Source of the DNA: an uncultured Pseudomonadota bacterium | Lineage (GTDB): Bacteria; Pseudomonadota; Gammaproteobacteria; Burkholderiales; SG8-41 | Assembly (NCBI GenBank): GCA_946885605.1 | Contig: CAMPGR010000013.1 | Location: 1 to 46,553 of the forward strand | Direction: 5' to 3' | DNA: 46,553 bases | Shown: positions 7,753 through 15,201 of the stretch, piece by piece | Numbering within the stretch: position 1 is the stretch's first letter | Layout: the number at the start of each line of letters is the position of its first letter | The notes under the pieces: model-generated | What the model was told of the DNA's origin: nothing | Database searches by the model: none | What the model saw: only the letters and a program-made list of their open reading frames with translations | Position numbers and translations under genes: made by a program

Positions 7753-9032
7753 CGGAATTCCTGCTCTTCGCCGGCGTCATCGCGCTGGTGCTGATCAACG
7801 TGCCCATCGCGGTGGCGCTCGGCATTGCGGCGGTCATCGCGATCATCGTCACCCAGGGCTCCGCGAGCCTGCCCAATGTCGCGATCGTGATGTATCAGGG
7901 CGCGACGAGTTTTCCGCTCATCGCCATCCCGCTCTTCATCCTTGCCGGCGCGATCATGAACACGTCCGGCATTTCGCGGCGGCTCATCGACTTCTGCAAT
8001 GCGTTGATCGGATCGATGCGCGGGGGGCTCGCGCAGGTCAACGTCGTGACCTCGATGTTCTTCGCGGAGATCTCGGGTTCGGCGGTCGCAGACGTGGCGG
8101 CGACGGGCCCGGTGCTGATCCCGGCGATGAAGAAGCAGGGCTATTCGGGAGCGTTCACGGCCGCAGTCACCTCCTCCACCGCCTCGCTCGCGATCATCAT
8201 CCCGCCTTCGATCCCGATGATCCTCTACGCGGTGATGGCGGGCACCTCGGTCGTGCAGATGTTCGTTGCGGGCATAGTGCCCGGCGTTCTCGCAGGCCTC
8301 CTCATGTGCGCACTGTGCTACGGGTACGCCGTGCGCAACAATCACCCGCGCGGCGATCCCTTCCAGCTCGACAAGTTGTGGCGCTCCTTCAAAGAAACGT
8401 TCTGGGCGCTTACGCTTCCGCTCATCATACTCGGGGGGATATTCGGCGGCATCGTGACGGCGACCGAAGGGGCGGCGCTCGCGGTGGTCGCAGCGCTTTT
8501 CGTGGGCGGCGTCATCTATCGCGAGCTCGACTGGAAGCACCTGCGCGATGCCATCATCGACGGCGGCGTGCAGACGGCGATTGTGATGCTGCTCGTCGCA
8601 AGCTCCGCGCTGCTCGGCACCTATCTCACCGAAGTGCAGTTGCCGCAGAAGCTCGCCCAGCAGATGCTCAGCATCAGCAGCGACAAGTGGGTCGTGCTCG
8701 CGCTGCTCAACGTATTCTTCCTCTTCATCGGCATGTTCCTGCACTCCGCAGCCGCCATCATTCTCGTCGTGCCGATCGTACTGCCGCTCGCCACCGCGGT
8801 CGGTATCGATCCAGTACACTTCGGCATCATCGTGACCCTCAACCTCGCGATCGGCCAGCAGACGCCTCCGGTCGCAAGCGTACTCATGATCACCTGCTCG
8901 ATCGCGAAGGAAAACGTCTGGGATGTCAGCAAGGCGAACCTTCCCTTCATCGGGGTATTGCTCGTCACGCTGTTGATGGTGACTTACATCCCCGCGATTC
9001 CCATGTTCCTGGTGGACCTGTTTTACCGATGA
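7749..9032 (+). CDS. TRAP transporter large permease (DctM family)
   Basis: A 427-aa, roughly 12-segment inner-membrane protein, the length expected for DctM. A GTG start at 7749 overlaps the small-permease stop; the open frame reaching back to 7170 is only read-through of the DctQ region. Diagnostic blocks include FPLIAIPLFILAGAIMNTSG, MFFAEISGSAVADVAATGPV, IIPPSIPMILYAVMAGTS and TEGAALAVVAAL. It is the Na+-coupled translocation subunit of the TRAP system with the genes at 6191 and 7243. Confidence 0.95.
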   Translation: MTEFLLFAGVIALVLINVPIAVALGIAAVIAIIVTQGSASLPNVAIVMYQGATSFPLIAIPLFILAGAIMNTSGISRRLIDFCNALIGSMRGGLAQVNVVTSMFFAEISGSAVADVAATGPVLIPAMKKQGYSGAFTAAVTSSTASLAIIIPPSIPMILYAVMAGTSVVQMFVAGIVPGVLAGLLMCALCYGYAVRNNHPRGDPFQLDKLWRSFKETFWALTLPLIILGGIFGGIVTATEGAALAVVAALFVGGVIYRELDWKHLRDAIIDGGVQTAIVMLLVASSALLGTYLTEVQLPQKLAQQMLSISSDKWVVLALLNVFFLFIGMFLHSAAAIILVVPIVLPLATAVGIDPVHFGIIVTLNLAIGQQTPPVASVLMITCSIAKENVWDVSKANLPFIGVLLVTLLMVTYIPAIPMFLVDLFYR

Positions 9033-9051
9033 GCGCGCGCCCGCGCGGTCG

Positions 9052-9081
9052 TTGACGGGGCGCAAAGCCGCGTGGTAAAAA
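9052..9081 (+). promoter_or_regulatory. Candidate sigma-70 promoter of the riboswitch leader
   Basis: TTGACG at 9052-9057 (5/6 to consensus) is followed after 18 bp by TAAAAA at 9076-9081 (4/6). A start near 9088 would lie about 30 nt before the aptamer, so the leader would be transcribed independently of the TRAP operon. Confidence 0.45.
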
Positions 9082-9115
9082 ACGGCGCCCTTTCAGTACA
9101 TGCGGAAGGGCGTGC

Positions 9116-9240
9116 TCCAAGGGGGAGTAGCTAGGGCGGTGCTTCGCGGAAGAGGCGTCGCTGCGGCTCGGTCGTCAACACGGGATAAGAGTCCCCGGCC
9201 CTTCCGGCAATCTCAAACATTGCAAGCGAGACCTTTGCCT
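9116..9240 (+). promoter_or_regulatory. yybP-ykoY (Mn2+) riboswitch aptamer
   Basis: The leader contains the conserved landmarks of the class in the right order and spacing: AAGGGGGAGTAGCT at 9119-9132, GTCGTCAACACG at 9171-9182 and a 3' segment with GAGACCTTTGCC at 9228-9239. The P1 helix can form between CAAGGG (9118-9123) and CCTTTG (9232-9237). The 323-bp gap between TRAP dctM and the transporter gene holds no other gene. Members of this class sense Mn2+ and usually turn on metal export or homeostasis genes. The match was made by eye, without a covariance search. Confidence 0.85.
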
Positions 9241-9262
9241 GTTGCGGCGAGGTCTTTTTTTT
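9229..9262 (+). terminator. Intrinsic terminator overlapping riboswitch P1
   Basis: AGACCT (9229-9234) pairs perfectly with AGGTCT (9250-9255), with an extra GCC/GGC pairing inside the loop, and a run of T residues follows (9255-9262). Its 5' arm shares CCT with the 3' strand of aptamer P1, so the two helices exclude each other. Ligand binding would block termination, making this an ON switch. Confidence 0.8.
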
Positions 9263-9264
9263 GC

Positions 9265-9287
9265 GCCTTTCCGCCAGGGAGAAAGGC
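9265..9287 (+). promoter_or_regulatory. Second leader hairpin after the terminator
   Basis: GCCTTTC (9265-9271) and GAAAGGC (9281-9287) form a 7-bp stem with a 9-nt loop, 68 bp before the start codon. No T run follows, so it is not a terminator. It may stabilise the read-through mRNA. The function is unknown. Confidence 0.4.
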
Positions 9288-9355
9288 CGCGGGCTGTGTG
9301 CGATGTGCGGAGTCCTGTAGCTGCCCGTGTCAACGCGAGATAACAGGAGCAATAC

Positions 9356-10759
9356 ATGTCCCGCCAACAATCGCGCTTCGGTCGCTGGAAGCTGGCTACA
9401 TCAGTGCTTGCGGCCATTCCCCTGTGCATGTATTCCGCCGTTTCAGCAGCGGCCACGGAAGCGCCGGCGGTATTCGGGATCCCGGTCGACTTCATCCTTT
9501 TCGCGCTGACGCTGCTCGGCGTGGCGCTCTTCCACCGCCACACCTTTTACGTCGCGCTGACGGGCCTCGCCGTCATCACACTCTACAAGCTCGCCTTCAC
9601 CGGGTTCAAGACCGGGCCCGGACTGCCGGGGTTGATTGCGCACATGCAGCATGAATGGGTGATCCTCACGAATCTGCTGTTCCTTCTTCTCGGCTTCGCC
9701 CTGCTCTCCAAGCACTTCGAAGAGAGCAAAGTCCCGGCCGTTTTGCCCAAGTATCTGCCGGGAGAATGGAAGGGCGCGTTTGTGCTGCTCGCCATGGTCT
9801 TCGTCATCTCGTCCTTTCTGGACAACATCGCGGCGGCGCTGATCGGCGGGGCAATGGCCCACACCGTGTTCCGCGGCAAGGTCCATATCGGCTATCTCGC
9901 CGCGATCGTCGCGGCCTCGAACGCCGGCGGCTCGGGGAGCGTCGTGGGCGACACGACGACCACCATGATGTGGATCGACGGGGTGAGCCCGCTCTCGGTG
10001 CTCCACGCCTATGTCGCGGCCGGCGTTGCGCTCGTGGTATGCGGGCTCGTTGCGGCGCGGCAGCAGGACAGGCACTCGCCCATCATGAAATACGAGCCAG
10101 GCGGCGCCGCGGTGGACTGGGCGCGGGTCGGCATCGTGGCGTTCATCCTGATTGCCGCAATCGCCGTCAATGTCTACGTGAACGTGCTGCACAACGACAT
10201 CGCCGATCGTTTCCCGTTCATCGGCACCGCGGTGGTTGCGGCGATCCTCGTTTCGGCCCCGCTCAGAAAGCCGGAATGGAGCCTGTTGCCGGAAGCGACC
10301 AAAGGCACGATCTTCCTGCTCGCGCTCGTCACCATCGCTTCGATGATGCCGGTGGAGAAGCTGCCCGCCGCATCCTGGCAGACCGCGATGGGCCTGGGCT
10401 TCATCTCCGCGGTGTTCGATAACATCCCGCTTACGGCACTGGCCCTCGAGCAGGGCGGCTACGACTGGGGCATGCTCGCCTATACGGTGGGCTTCGGCGG
10501 CTCGATGATCTGGTTCGGCTCTTCCGCTGGCGTCGCCCTTTCCAACATGTATCCGGAGGCGAAAAATGTGGGCCGCTGGTTGCGTCACGGCTGGCACGTC
10601 ACGGTAGCGTACGTAGCCGGGTTCTTCGTGCTGCTGGCCGCGCTCGGTTGGCACCCCACGCCGAAGCGCGGCGACCCGGTGCCGGTCAAACCCGCCGCCG
10701 TCTCGACGTTCGGTTCGCCCCACATCGCGCTCTCTGCCCCGCCCCATATTCGGGGTTGA
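9356..10759 (+). CDS. NhaD/ArsB-type ion transporter under riboswitch control
   Basis: A 467-aa polytopic protein (about 11-12 hydrophobic segments) of the ion-transporter superfamily. The block SNAGGSGSVVGDTTTTMMW (residues about 189-207) closely parallels the NhaD Na+/H+ antiporter signature NAGGAWSPIGDVTTTMLW; SFLDNIAAALIGG and the later SAVFDNIPLTALAL are the paired DN-containing motifs of the fold. The N-terminus looks like a cleavable signal peptide (cut near VSAAA), as in NhaD. An AGGAG ribosome site precedes the ATG. The Mn2+-type riboswitch upstream suggests its cargo or physiology is linked to manganese, for example Mn2+ efflux, rather than simple sodium homeostasis. The family call is firm; the Mn2+ link is inference. 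Confidence 0.88.
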   Translation: MSRQQSRFGRWKLATSVLAAIPLCMYSAVSAAATEAPAVFGIPVDFILFALTLLGVALFHRHTFYVALTGLAVITLYKLAFTGFKTGPGLPGLIAHMQHEWVILTNLLFLLLGFALLSKHFEESKVPAVLPKYLPGEWKGAFVLLAMVFVISSFLDNIAAALIGGAMAHTVFRGKVHIGYLAAIVAASNAGGSGSVVGDTTTTMMWIDGVSPLSVLHAYVAAGVALVVCGLVAARQQDRHSPIMKYEPGGAAVDWARVGIVAFILIAAIAVNVYVNVLHNDIADRFPFIGTAVVAAILVSAPLRKPEWSLLPEATKGTIFLLALVTIASMMPVEKLPAASWQTAMGLGFISAVFDNIPLTALALEQGGYDWGMLAYTVGFGGSMIWFGSSAGVALSNMYPEAKNVGRWLRHGWHVTVAYVAGFFVLLAALGWHPTPKRGDPVPVKPAAVSTFGSPHIALSAPPHIRG

Positions 10760-10845
10760 CCCGCACCGTCACGAAGGACGGGAGAGGGGGCCCGGCTAAG
10801 GGCGCGGATTGCTTTTCCTCCGGGCGCCTGCTACGTTCTTCGACC

Positions 10846-11622
10846 ATGGAAGCCGCCTCAGTCACCCGCGACGGCGCGATCGCGACCGTCACGCTGAACA
10901 ACCCCGACCGGCTCAACGCGCTCACCAAGGCGATGTGGAGCGCGTTGGGCACGATCATGCGCGAGCTCGCGGCGGATGACGCGCTGCGCTGCGTCGTGCT
11001 GCGCGGGGCGGGCGAAAAGGCGTTCGCGGCCGGCGCCGATATCTCCGAATTCGCTACCGAGCGCGCAAACTCCGCGCAGGCACGCGAGTACGGCGCGCTG
11101 ATACACGAGACGATGCAGGCGGTCGCGCGCTGCCGGCATCCTACCGTCGCGATGATCCATGGCGCGTGTGTCGGAGGAGGACTCGAAATCGCGGCCATGT
11201 GCGACATGCGCATCTGCGGTGAGTCGAGCCGCTTCGGGATCCCGATCAACCGTCTCGGCCTCACGATGGCCTACGGCGAGCTGCAGGGGCTGCTCGCGCT
11301 CGTCGGCCGCACGGTCGCGCTGGAGATCCTGCTCGAAGGGCGGGTGTTCGGCGCCGAGGAAGCGTTGCAGAAGCGCCTCGTCAATCGCGTCGTGCCCGAT
11401 GAGAAGGTCGAAGAGGAAGCCTACGCCCTCGCCCGGCGCATCGCCGATGGCGCGCCGCTCGTCGCGCGCTGGCACAAGCGGTTCATCGAGCGCCTGTCGC
11501 TGACCGCCAAGCTCAGCGATGCCGAGTGGGACGAGGGCTTTGCCTGCTTCGACACCGAGGACTACCGCATCGGCGTGGACGCGTTCCTCAAGAAAGAAAA
11601 GCCGCGCTTCAAGGGTCGATAG
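10846..11622 (+). CDS. Enoyl-CoA hydratase/isomerase-family protein with a degenerate second Glu
   Basis: A 258-aa crotonase. The ATG at 10846 is chosen because the family fold begins there (VTLNNPDRLNALT); the open frame upstream to 10648 is read-through. CoA/oxyanion motifs are FAAGADISEF and GACVGGGLEIAAMCD, so the first catalytic Glu (GGGLE) is present. The second Glu, normally in a FGxPE segment, is replaced (FGIPINRLGL). It may therefore be an isomerase, hydrolase or lyase rather than a classic hydratase. The ribosome site is weak. It is separated by 86 bp from the transporter gene and followed closely by a hydrolase gene. Confidence 0.88.
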   Translation: MEAASVTRDGAIATVTLNNPDRLNALTKAMWSALGTIMRELAADDALRCVVLRGAGEKAFAAGADISEFATERANSAQAREYGALIHETMQAVARCRHPTVAMIHGACVGGGLEIAAMCDMRICGESSRFGIPINRLGLTMAYGELQGLLALVGRTVALEILLEGRVFGAEEALQKRLVNRVVPDEKVEEEAYALARRIADGAPLVARWHKRFIERLSLTAKLSDAEWDEGFACFDTEDYRIGVDAFLKKEKPRFKGR

Positions 11623-11643
11623 CACGCGCGTGGCGTGGACCGC

Positions 11644-12381
11644 ATGACCAGACTCCCGCTCTTCTTCGTAACACTTTTTGTCTCGGCGCTCGCCTGCGCG
11701 CAGGCGGACTACGCGCGCGAAAAGCGCTGGGCCGACGAGATCACGCCCGGTATCGTGGTCGGCGATCCGGTTTATCTCGAAGCGTCGGGAAGGAAATTCC
11801 TCGCGCTCTACACTCCGCGTAGCGGCGCGGCCGCGGGCATCGTCGTCGTGCACGGCATGGGCATGCATCCGGACTGGGGACTCATCAATCCGCTTCGCAG
11901 CGGTCTTGCCGATTCTGGCTACTCCACGCTTTCGGTGCAGATGCCGGTCCTCGCCGCCGACGCCGACGGCGCGCAATACCCGCCGCTTTTTCCCGAAGCC
12001 GCCGCGCGCCTGAAAGCCGCGGTTGCGTTTCTGCGCAGCCGCGGCAACAGGAAAGTGGCGATCGTTTCCCATAGTCTCGGCGCGCGCATGACCAACTATT
12101 TCCTGAATAGCGGTTCGGCGCCCGCGATCGATGCCTGGGTGGCGATCGGCCTCTCGGGTGAGTTGAGCGGCCCGGAGACGTTGAAGTCGCCGATTCTCGA
12201 TTTGTTCGGTGAGGCGGACTTTCCGGCGGTGCTCCAGAATGCAGGGAAGCGCGCCGCCGTGCTGCGAACGCTCCGCGCCTCGGCGCAGGTGCAGGTTGCG
12301 GGAGCCGACCATTTCTTCAACGGACGCGAAGCAGATCTGGTCAGGCACGTCAGGCTCTTTCTTGACCGCGTCCTCGAGTAG
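11644..12381 (+). CDS. Exported alpha/beta hydrolase (DUF3530-like)
   Basis: A 245-aa protein with a signal peptide (ending near ALACAQA). The alpha/beta-hydrolase features are GIVVVHGMGMHPDW (oxyanion region), the nucleophile elbow SHSLGARM and a C-terminal GADHFF supplying the likely catalytic His. The pattern of a periplasmic protein with a short lid and an HGMGxHPDW motif fits the DUF3530 group found in proteobacteria, whose substrate is unknown. ATG 11644 is preferred to an in-frame GTG at 11635. It converges on the tsaC gene. Confidence 0.8.
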   Translation: MTRLPLFFVTLFVSALACAQADYAREKRWADEITPGIVVGDPVYLEASGRKFLALYTPRSGAAAGIVVVHGMGMHPDWGLINPLRSGLADSGYSTLSVQMPVLAADADGAQYPPLFPEAAARLKAAVAFLRSRGNRKVAIVSHSLGARMTNYFLNSGSAPAIDAWVAIGLSGELSGPETLKSPILDLFGEADFPAVLQNAGKRAAVLRTLRASAQVQVAGADHFFNGREADLVRHVRLFLDRVLE

Positions 12382-12437
12382 CCTCTTTCCCGGCGGCCCA
12401 GGCTCGACACGGCCGTGTTCGTGACGATGGCGGCTGC

Positions 12438-13418
12438 CTAAGTCGCTTCGGGCGGCAAGCCCGCCGCCGAGGCCCGCGCGAGGCGATCTCGGATCGCCGC
12501 CCACTCCACTGTCTCGGGCAGCGCTTCGGCGAGAATCGCGTCGCAGCCTGCTTCGTCCAGCCGTCGCAGGTTGGCATAGAGATCGTGCGCGTATCCCGCA
12601 GCGTCGGGCGGCGCGCCGATCCATGCGATGCCGGGCAGCAGCGGCTGGCGTGCAGAGCGCGCGAGCACCGCCACGCGCTTGCCCTGACGCGCCAGGCTCG
12701 CTGCCAGCTCCAGCAGCAGGTCTGGCTCCATCACCCTGAGCGGCGTCTGCGGCGCGTAGTGGCGCGCGAGCGTACCGGGCGCGCGCGGGGACGCGGCGCT
12801 TCGTGTTCCGAGACGTGCGCCGAGCGCTTCTTCGAGCATCGGGGCCGTGATCATGCCGGGCCGCAGCACGCTCGCCTCCCCGCTCGACACGTCGACGATG
12901 GTCGATTCGATGCCGAGGTCCGTCGCACCGCCATCGAGCACGCATTCCACCGCACCCCCGAATTCGCGTTTCACGTGCTCGGCAGTCGTTGCGGAAACGC
13001 GGCCATAGCGATTTGCCGAAGGCGCCGCGACGCCCCCACCGAAGCGCGCAAGGAGCTTCTGTGCGATCGGATGAGAAGGCGCGCGCAGGGCGATGGTGTC
13101 CTGCCCGCCCGTGACGAGGTTGCTCACGCTTTCTGCGCGCTTCAACACGAGGGTGAGCGGCCCGGGCCAGAAGCGGCCCGCAAGCGCGTATGCGGCGTGC
13201 GGAATATCGCGCGCCCATTTCGCGAGCTGAGCCGCATCCGCCATATGCACGATGAGGGGGTGATCGTGCGGGCGCCCCTTGGCCGCGAAGATCTTCCTTA
13301 CCGCGGCGTCATTGGAGGCATCCGCGCCGAGGCCATACACGGTTTCGGTCGGAAAGGCGACGAGCCCGCCCGCGCGCAGCAGGATCACCCCACGGTCGAT
13401 GTCCGCGTCTGAGATCAT
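12438..13418 (-). CDS. L-threonylcarbamoyladenylate synthase, Sua5 type
   Basis: A 326-aa protein, so the long Sua5 form (YrdC domain plus C-terminal Sua5 domain) rather than the short TsaC (about 190 aa). It opens with the YrdC signature: LVAFPTETVYGLGADA, FAAKGRPHDHPLIVH, then SAPSANRYGRVSATTAEHV and LDGGATDLGIESTIVD. From about residue 205 the Sua5 domain begins (GTLARHYAPQTPLRV). It makes threonylcarbamoyl-AMP from Thr, bicarbonate and ATP for the universal tRNA t6A37 modification. In Burkholderiales this gene commonly follows the pur genes, as it does here, but a 177-bp repeat-bearing gap separates it from purC. Confidence 0.94.
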   Translation of the reverse strand: MISDADIDRGVILLRAGGLVAFPTETVYGLGADASNDAAVRKIFAAKGRPHDHPLIVHMADAAQLAKWARDIPHAAYALAGRFWPGPLTLVLKRAESVSNLVTGGQDTIALRAPSHPIAQKLLARFGGGVAAPSANRYGRVSATTAEHVKREFGGAVECVLDGGATDLGIESTIVDVSSGEASVLRPGMITAPMLEEALGARLGTRSAASPRAPGTLARHYAPQTPLRVMEPDLLLELAASLARQGKRVAVLARSARQPLLPGIAWIGAPPDAAGYAHDLYANLRRLDEAGCDAILAEALPETVEWAAIRDRLARASAAGLPPEAT

Positions 13419-13426
13419 TCAACAAT

Positions 13427-13591
13427 GAACCGCCAAGGCCGCCAAGAGCGCCAAGAGATGAGACAAGAATAAAGTTTACGGACCATCGCGGGAAGTTTCA
13501 CCGCGGATCGCCGCCTCATCCAAGGCGCTTGAGCGACTTCTATTTCCTCCTGGTTTGCTCTTCTTCGCGTTCTTGGCGGACTTGGCGGTTC
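13427..13591. repeat. Palindromic interspersed repeat between purC and tsaC
   Basis: The left arm (13427-13457, starting GAACCGCCAAG and continuing with further CGCCAAGA-type units) is inverted with a few mismatches in the right arm (13559-13591, ending CTTGGCGGTTC). The arms enclose about 100 bp with no reading frame. This has the look of a short non-autonomous repeat. It fills most of the 177-bp gap. Confidence 0.65.
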
Positions 13592-13595
13592 TATA

Positions 13596-14486
13596 TCAGG
13601 GCTTCAACAGACGCAGCGCCTCGCGGTATTTTCCCGATGTTTTCGCGAGCACGTCCGGAGGCAGTTCCGGCGCCGGGTGCTTCTTGTTCCACGGCTGCGT
13701 CTCCAGCCAGTCGCGCACGAACTGCTTGTCGAAGGACGGCGGGCTGATGCCTACGCGATACTCGGACGCCGGCCAGAAGCGCGAAGAGTCGGGCGTCAGC
13801 GCCTCATCGATCAGCACCACTTCGCCGCGCTCGTCGACGCCAAACTCGAACTTGGTGTCGGCGATGATGATGCCGCGCGTGGCGGCATACTCGGCCGCTT
13901 CGCTGTAAAGGCGGATCGAGAGGTCGCGCACCTGCGCCGCATACTTCGCGCCGATCTTCTTCTCCGCTTCGGCATACGTGATGTTTTCGTCGTGCTCGCC
14001 CGCAGGCGCCTTGGAAGCCGGCGTAAAGATCGGCTCGGGCAGCTTCTGAGCCTGCTTCAAGCCCGGGGGCAGCCTGATCCCGCAGATCGCCCCGGTCTTC
14101 TGATAGTCGCTCCAGCCCGATCCGATGATGTAGCCGCGCACCACAGCTTCGATCAGGAGAGGCTTGAGCTTGCGAACCACCATCGCGCGCCCGGTCACCT
14201 GGCGGCGTTCATTTTCCGGGACGACGGTTTCGGGCGCGATACCGGTCAGATGATTCGGAACGATGTGGCGCAGCCTGTCGAACCAGAAAAACGAAAGCTC
14301 GGTCAGCACGCGTCCTTTGCCGGGAATCGGTGTCGGCAGGATCACGTCGAAGGCCGAGAGGCGATCGCTCTGCACCACGAGCAACTTGTCCTCGCCCACG
14401 GCATAGAGATCGCGCACCTTGCCGCGGTGCAGGAACTTCAAGCTCTTCAAGTTCGTCTCGAAGAGCGCGTTATCGGGGGTTGTCAT
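13596..14486 (-). CDS. purC: Phosphoribosylaminoimidazole-succinocarboxamide (SAICAR) synthase
   Basis: A 296-aa enzyme of purine synthesis that joins CAIR and aspartate with ATP. Signatures are [54 protein letters not shown] and [11 protein letters not shown] with [18 protein letters not shown] 14486 is chosen because the recognisable N-terminus starts there and a GAGGTG ribosome site, lying within the end of purE, precedes it; the frame open further upstream overlaps purE. It follows purE by 4 bp, an obvious co-transcribed pair. The length is that of the bacterial/fungal long type, common in betaproteobacteria. Confidence 0.96.
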   Translation of the reverse strand: MTTPDNALFETNLKSLKFLHRGKVRDLYAVGEDKLLVVQSDRLSAFDVILPTPIPGKGRVLTELSFFWFDRLRHIVPNHLTGIAPETVVPENERRQVTGRAMVVRKLKPLLIEAVVRGYIIGSGWSDYQKTGAICGIRLPPGLKQAQKLPEPIFTPASKAPAGEHDENITYAEAEKKIGAKYAAQVRDLSIRLYSEAAEYAATRGIIIADTKFEFGVDERGEVVLIDEALTPDSSRFWPASEYRVGISPPSFDKQFVRDWLETQPWNKKHPAPELPPDVLAKTSGKYREALRLLKP

Positions 14487-14490
14487 GGGC

Positions 14491-14982
14491 TCACACCTCG
14501 GGAAGCTTGATCGCCTTGACCGCCTCGACCTGCGCCGCACGGAACTTGGAAAGCGCCGTCGCAAGCCTGGTGTCGTCCAGCGCCAGCATCGAAACCGCAA
14601 AGAGGCCGGCGTTCGCCGCGCCCGCGTCGCCGATCGCAAAGGTCGCGACCGGTATGCCTTTGGGCATCTGCACCATCGAGAGCAGGGAATCGAGGCCCTG
14701 CAGATGCTTCGACGGGATGGGCACCGCGAGCACCGGCAGCGTAGTTCTCGACGCCACCACGCCGGCAAGGTGCGCGGCGCCGCCCGCGCCCGCGATGAAG
14801 CATCGGGCGCCCGCGGTGACGAGCTCGTCTATCCACTCGAGGAGCAGGTCCGGCGTGCGGTGCGCGGAGAGCGCTCGCGACTCGAACGGAACCCCGAAAT
14901 CCTTGAGTTGCAGAGCCGCGTGCCTCATCACGTCCCAGTCGCTCTGACTACCCATCACAATGCCGACCAACGGCGCATCCAT
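14491..14982 (-). CDS. purE: N5-carboxyaminoimidazole ribonucleotide mutase
   Basis: A 163-aa class I PurE. Motifs: [12 protein letters not shown] near the start, [28 protein letters not shown] and [20 protein letters not shown]. It converts N5-CAIR to CAIR in purine synthesis. ATG 14982 is preferred over an in-frame upstream start at 15042, because the family begins at this Met and an AAGGTGGAG ribosome site lies 8-10 nt before it. It is the first gene of purE-purC. No purK is found nearby, although class I PurE needs the N5-CAIR made by PurK. Confidence 0.95.
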   Translation of the reverse strand: MDAPLVGIVMGSQSDWDVMRHAALQLKDFGVPFESRALSAHRTPDLLLEWIDELVTAGARCFIAGAGGAAHLAGVVASRTTLPVLAVPIPSKHLQGLDSLLSMVQMPKGIPVATFAIGDAGAANAGLFAVSMLALDDTRLATALSKFRAAQVEAVKAIKLPEV

Positions 14983-15013
14983 TTTTGTCCACTCCACCTT
15001 ACGCGAGCGCGAT

Positions 15014-15042
15014 ATTCTAGCCAATCCTGGAGTGCCTGACAT
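15014..15042 (-). promoter_or_regulatory. Candidate purE promoter
   Basis: Read on the minus strand, ATGTCA (15042-15037, 4/6) and TAGAAT (15019-15014, 5/6) are separated by 17 bp. Transcription would begin near 15007, about 25 nt before the purE ATG. Confidence 0.5.
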
Positions 15043-15098
15043 AATGACCCGCGTGCTGCGCTGTCACGATTTTGGCTCAGGACGCGAAGCTCGCCGCA

Positions 15099-15119
15099 GT
15101 GAATATCGCGAATATTCAC
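15099..15119. promoter_or_regulatory. Operator-like palindrome
   Basis: GTGAATAT (15099-15106) and ATATTCAC (15112-15119) are perfect 8-bp arms around a 5-bp spacer, AT-rich within a GC-rich region. The site sits in the divergent gap between purE and the MmgE/PrpD gene, about 30 bp upstream of the candidate MmgE -35 box. The size and symmetry suit a dimeric regulator. The regulator is not identified. Confidence 0.5.
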
Positions 15120-15147
15120 AAGCGTGAGCGACAAAGGGCGCTCTGAA

Positions 15148-15177
15148 TTGTGACGACACCGTTTGCTCTGCTAGAAT
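15148..15177 (+). promoter_or_regulatory. Candidate promoter of the MmgE/PrpD gene
   Basis: TTGTGA (15148-15153) and TAGAAT (15172-15177) are spaced by 18 bp. The predicted start near 15184 precedes an AAGGTG ribosome site (15191-15196) and the ATG at 15202. Confidence 0.5.
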
Positions 15178-15201
15178 CCCCGCGCAATATAAGGTGTCCG
15201 C

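Noticed and set aside
13427..13591. Repeated CGCCAAGA units as a possible CRISPR array
   Set aside because: The repeats are short, contiguous and form two inverted arms; there are no regular spacers and no cas genes.
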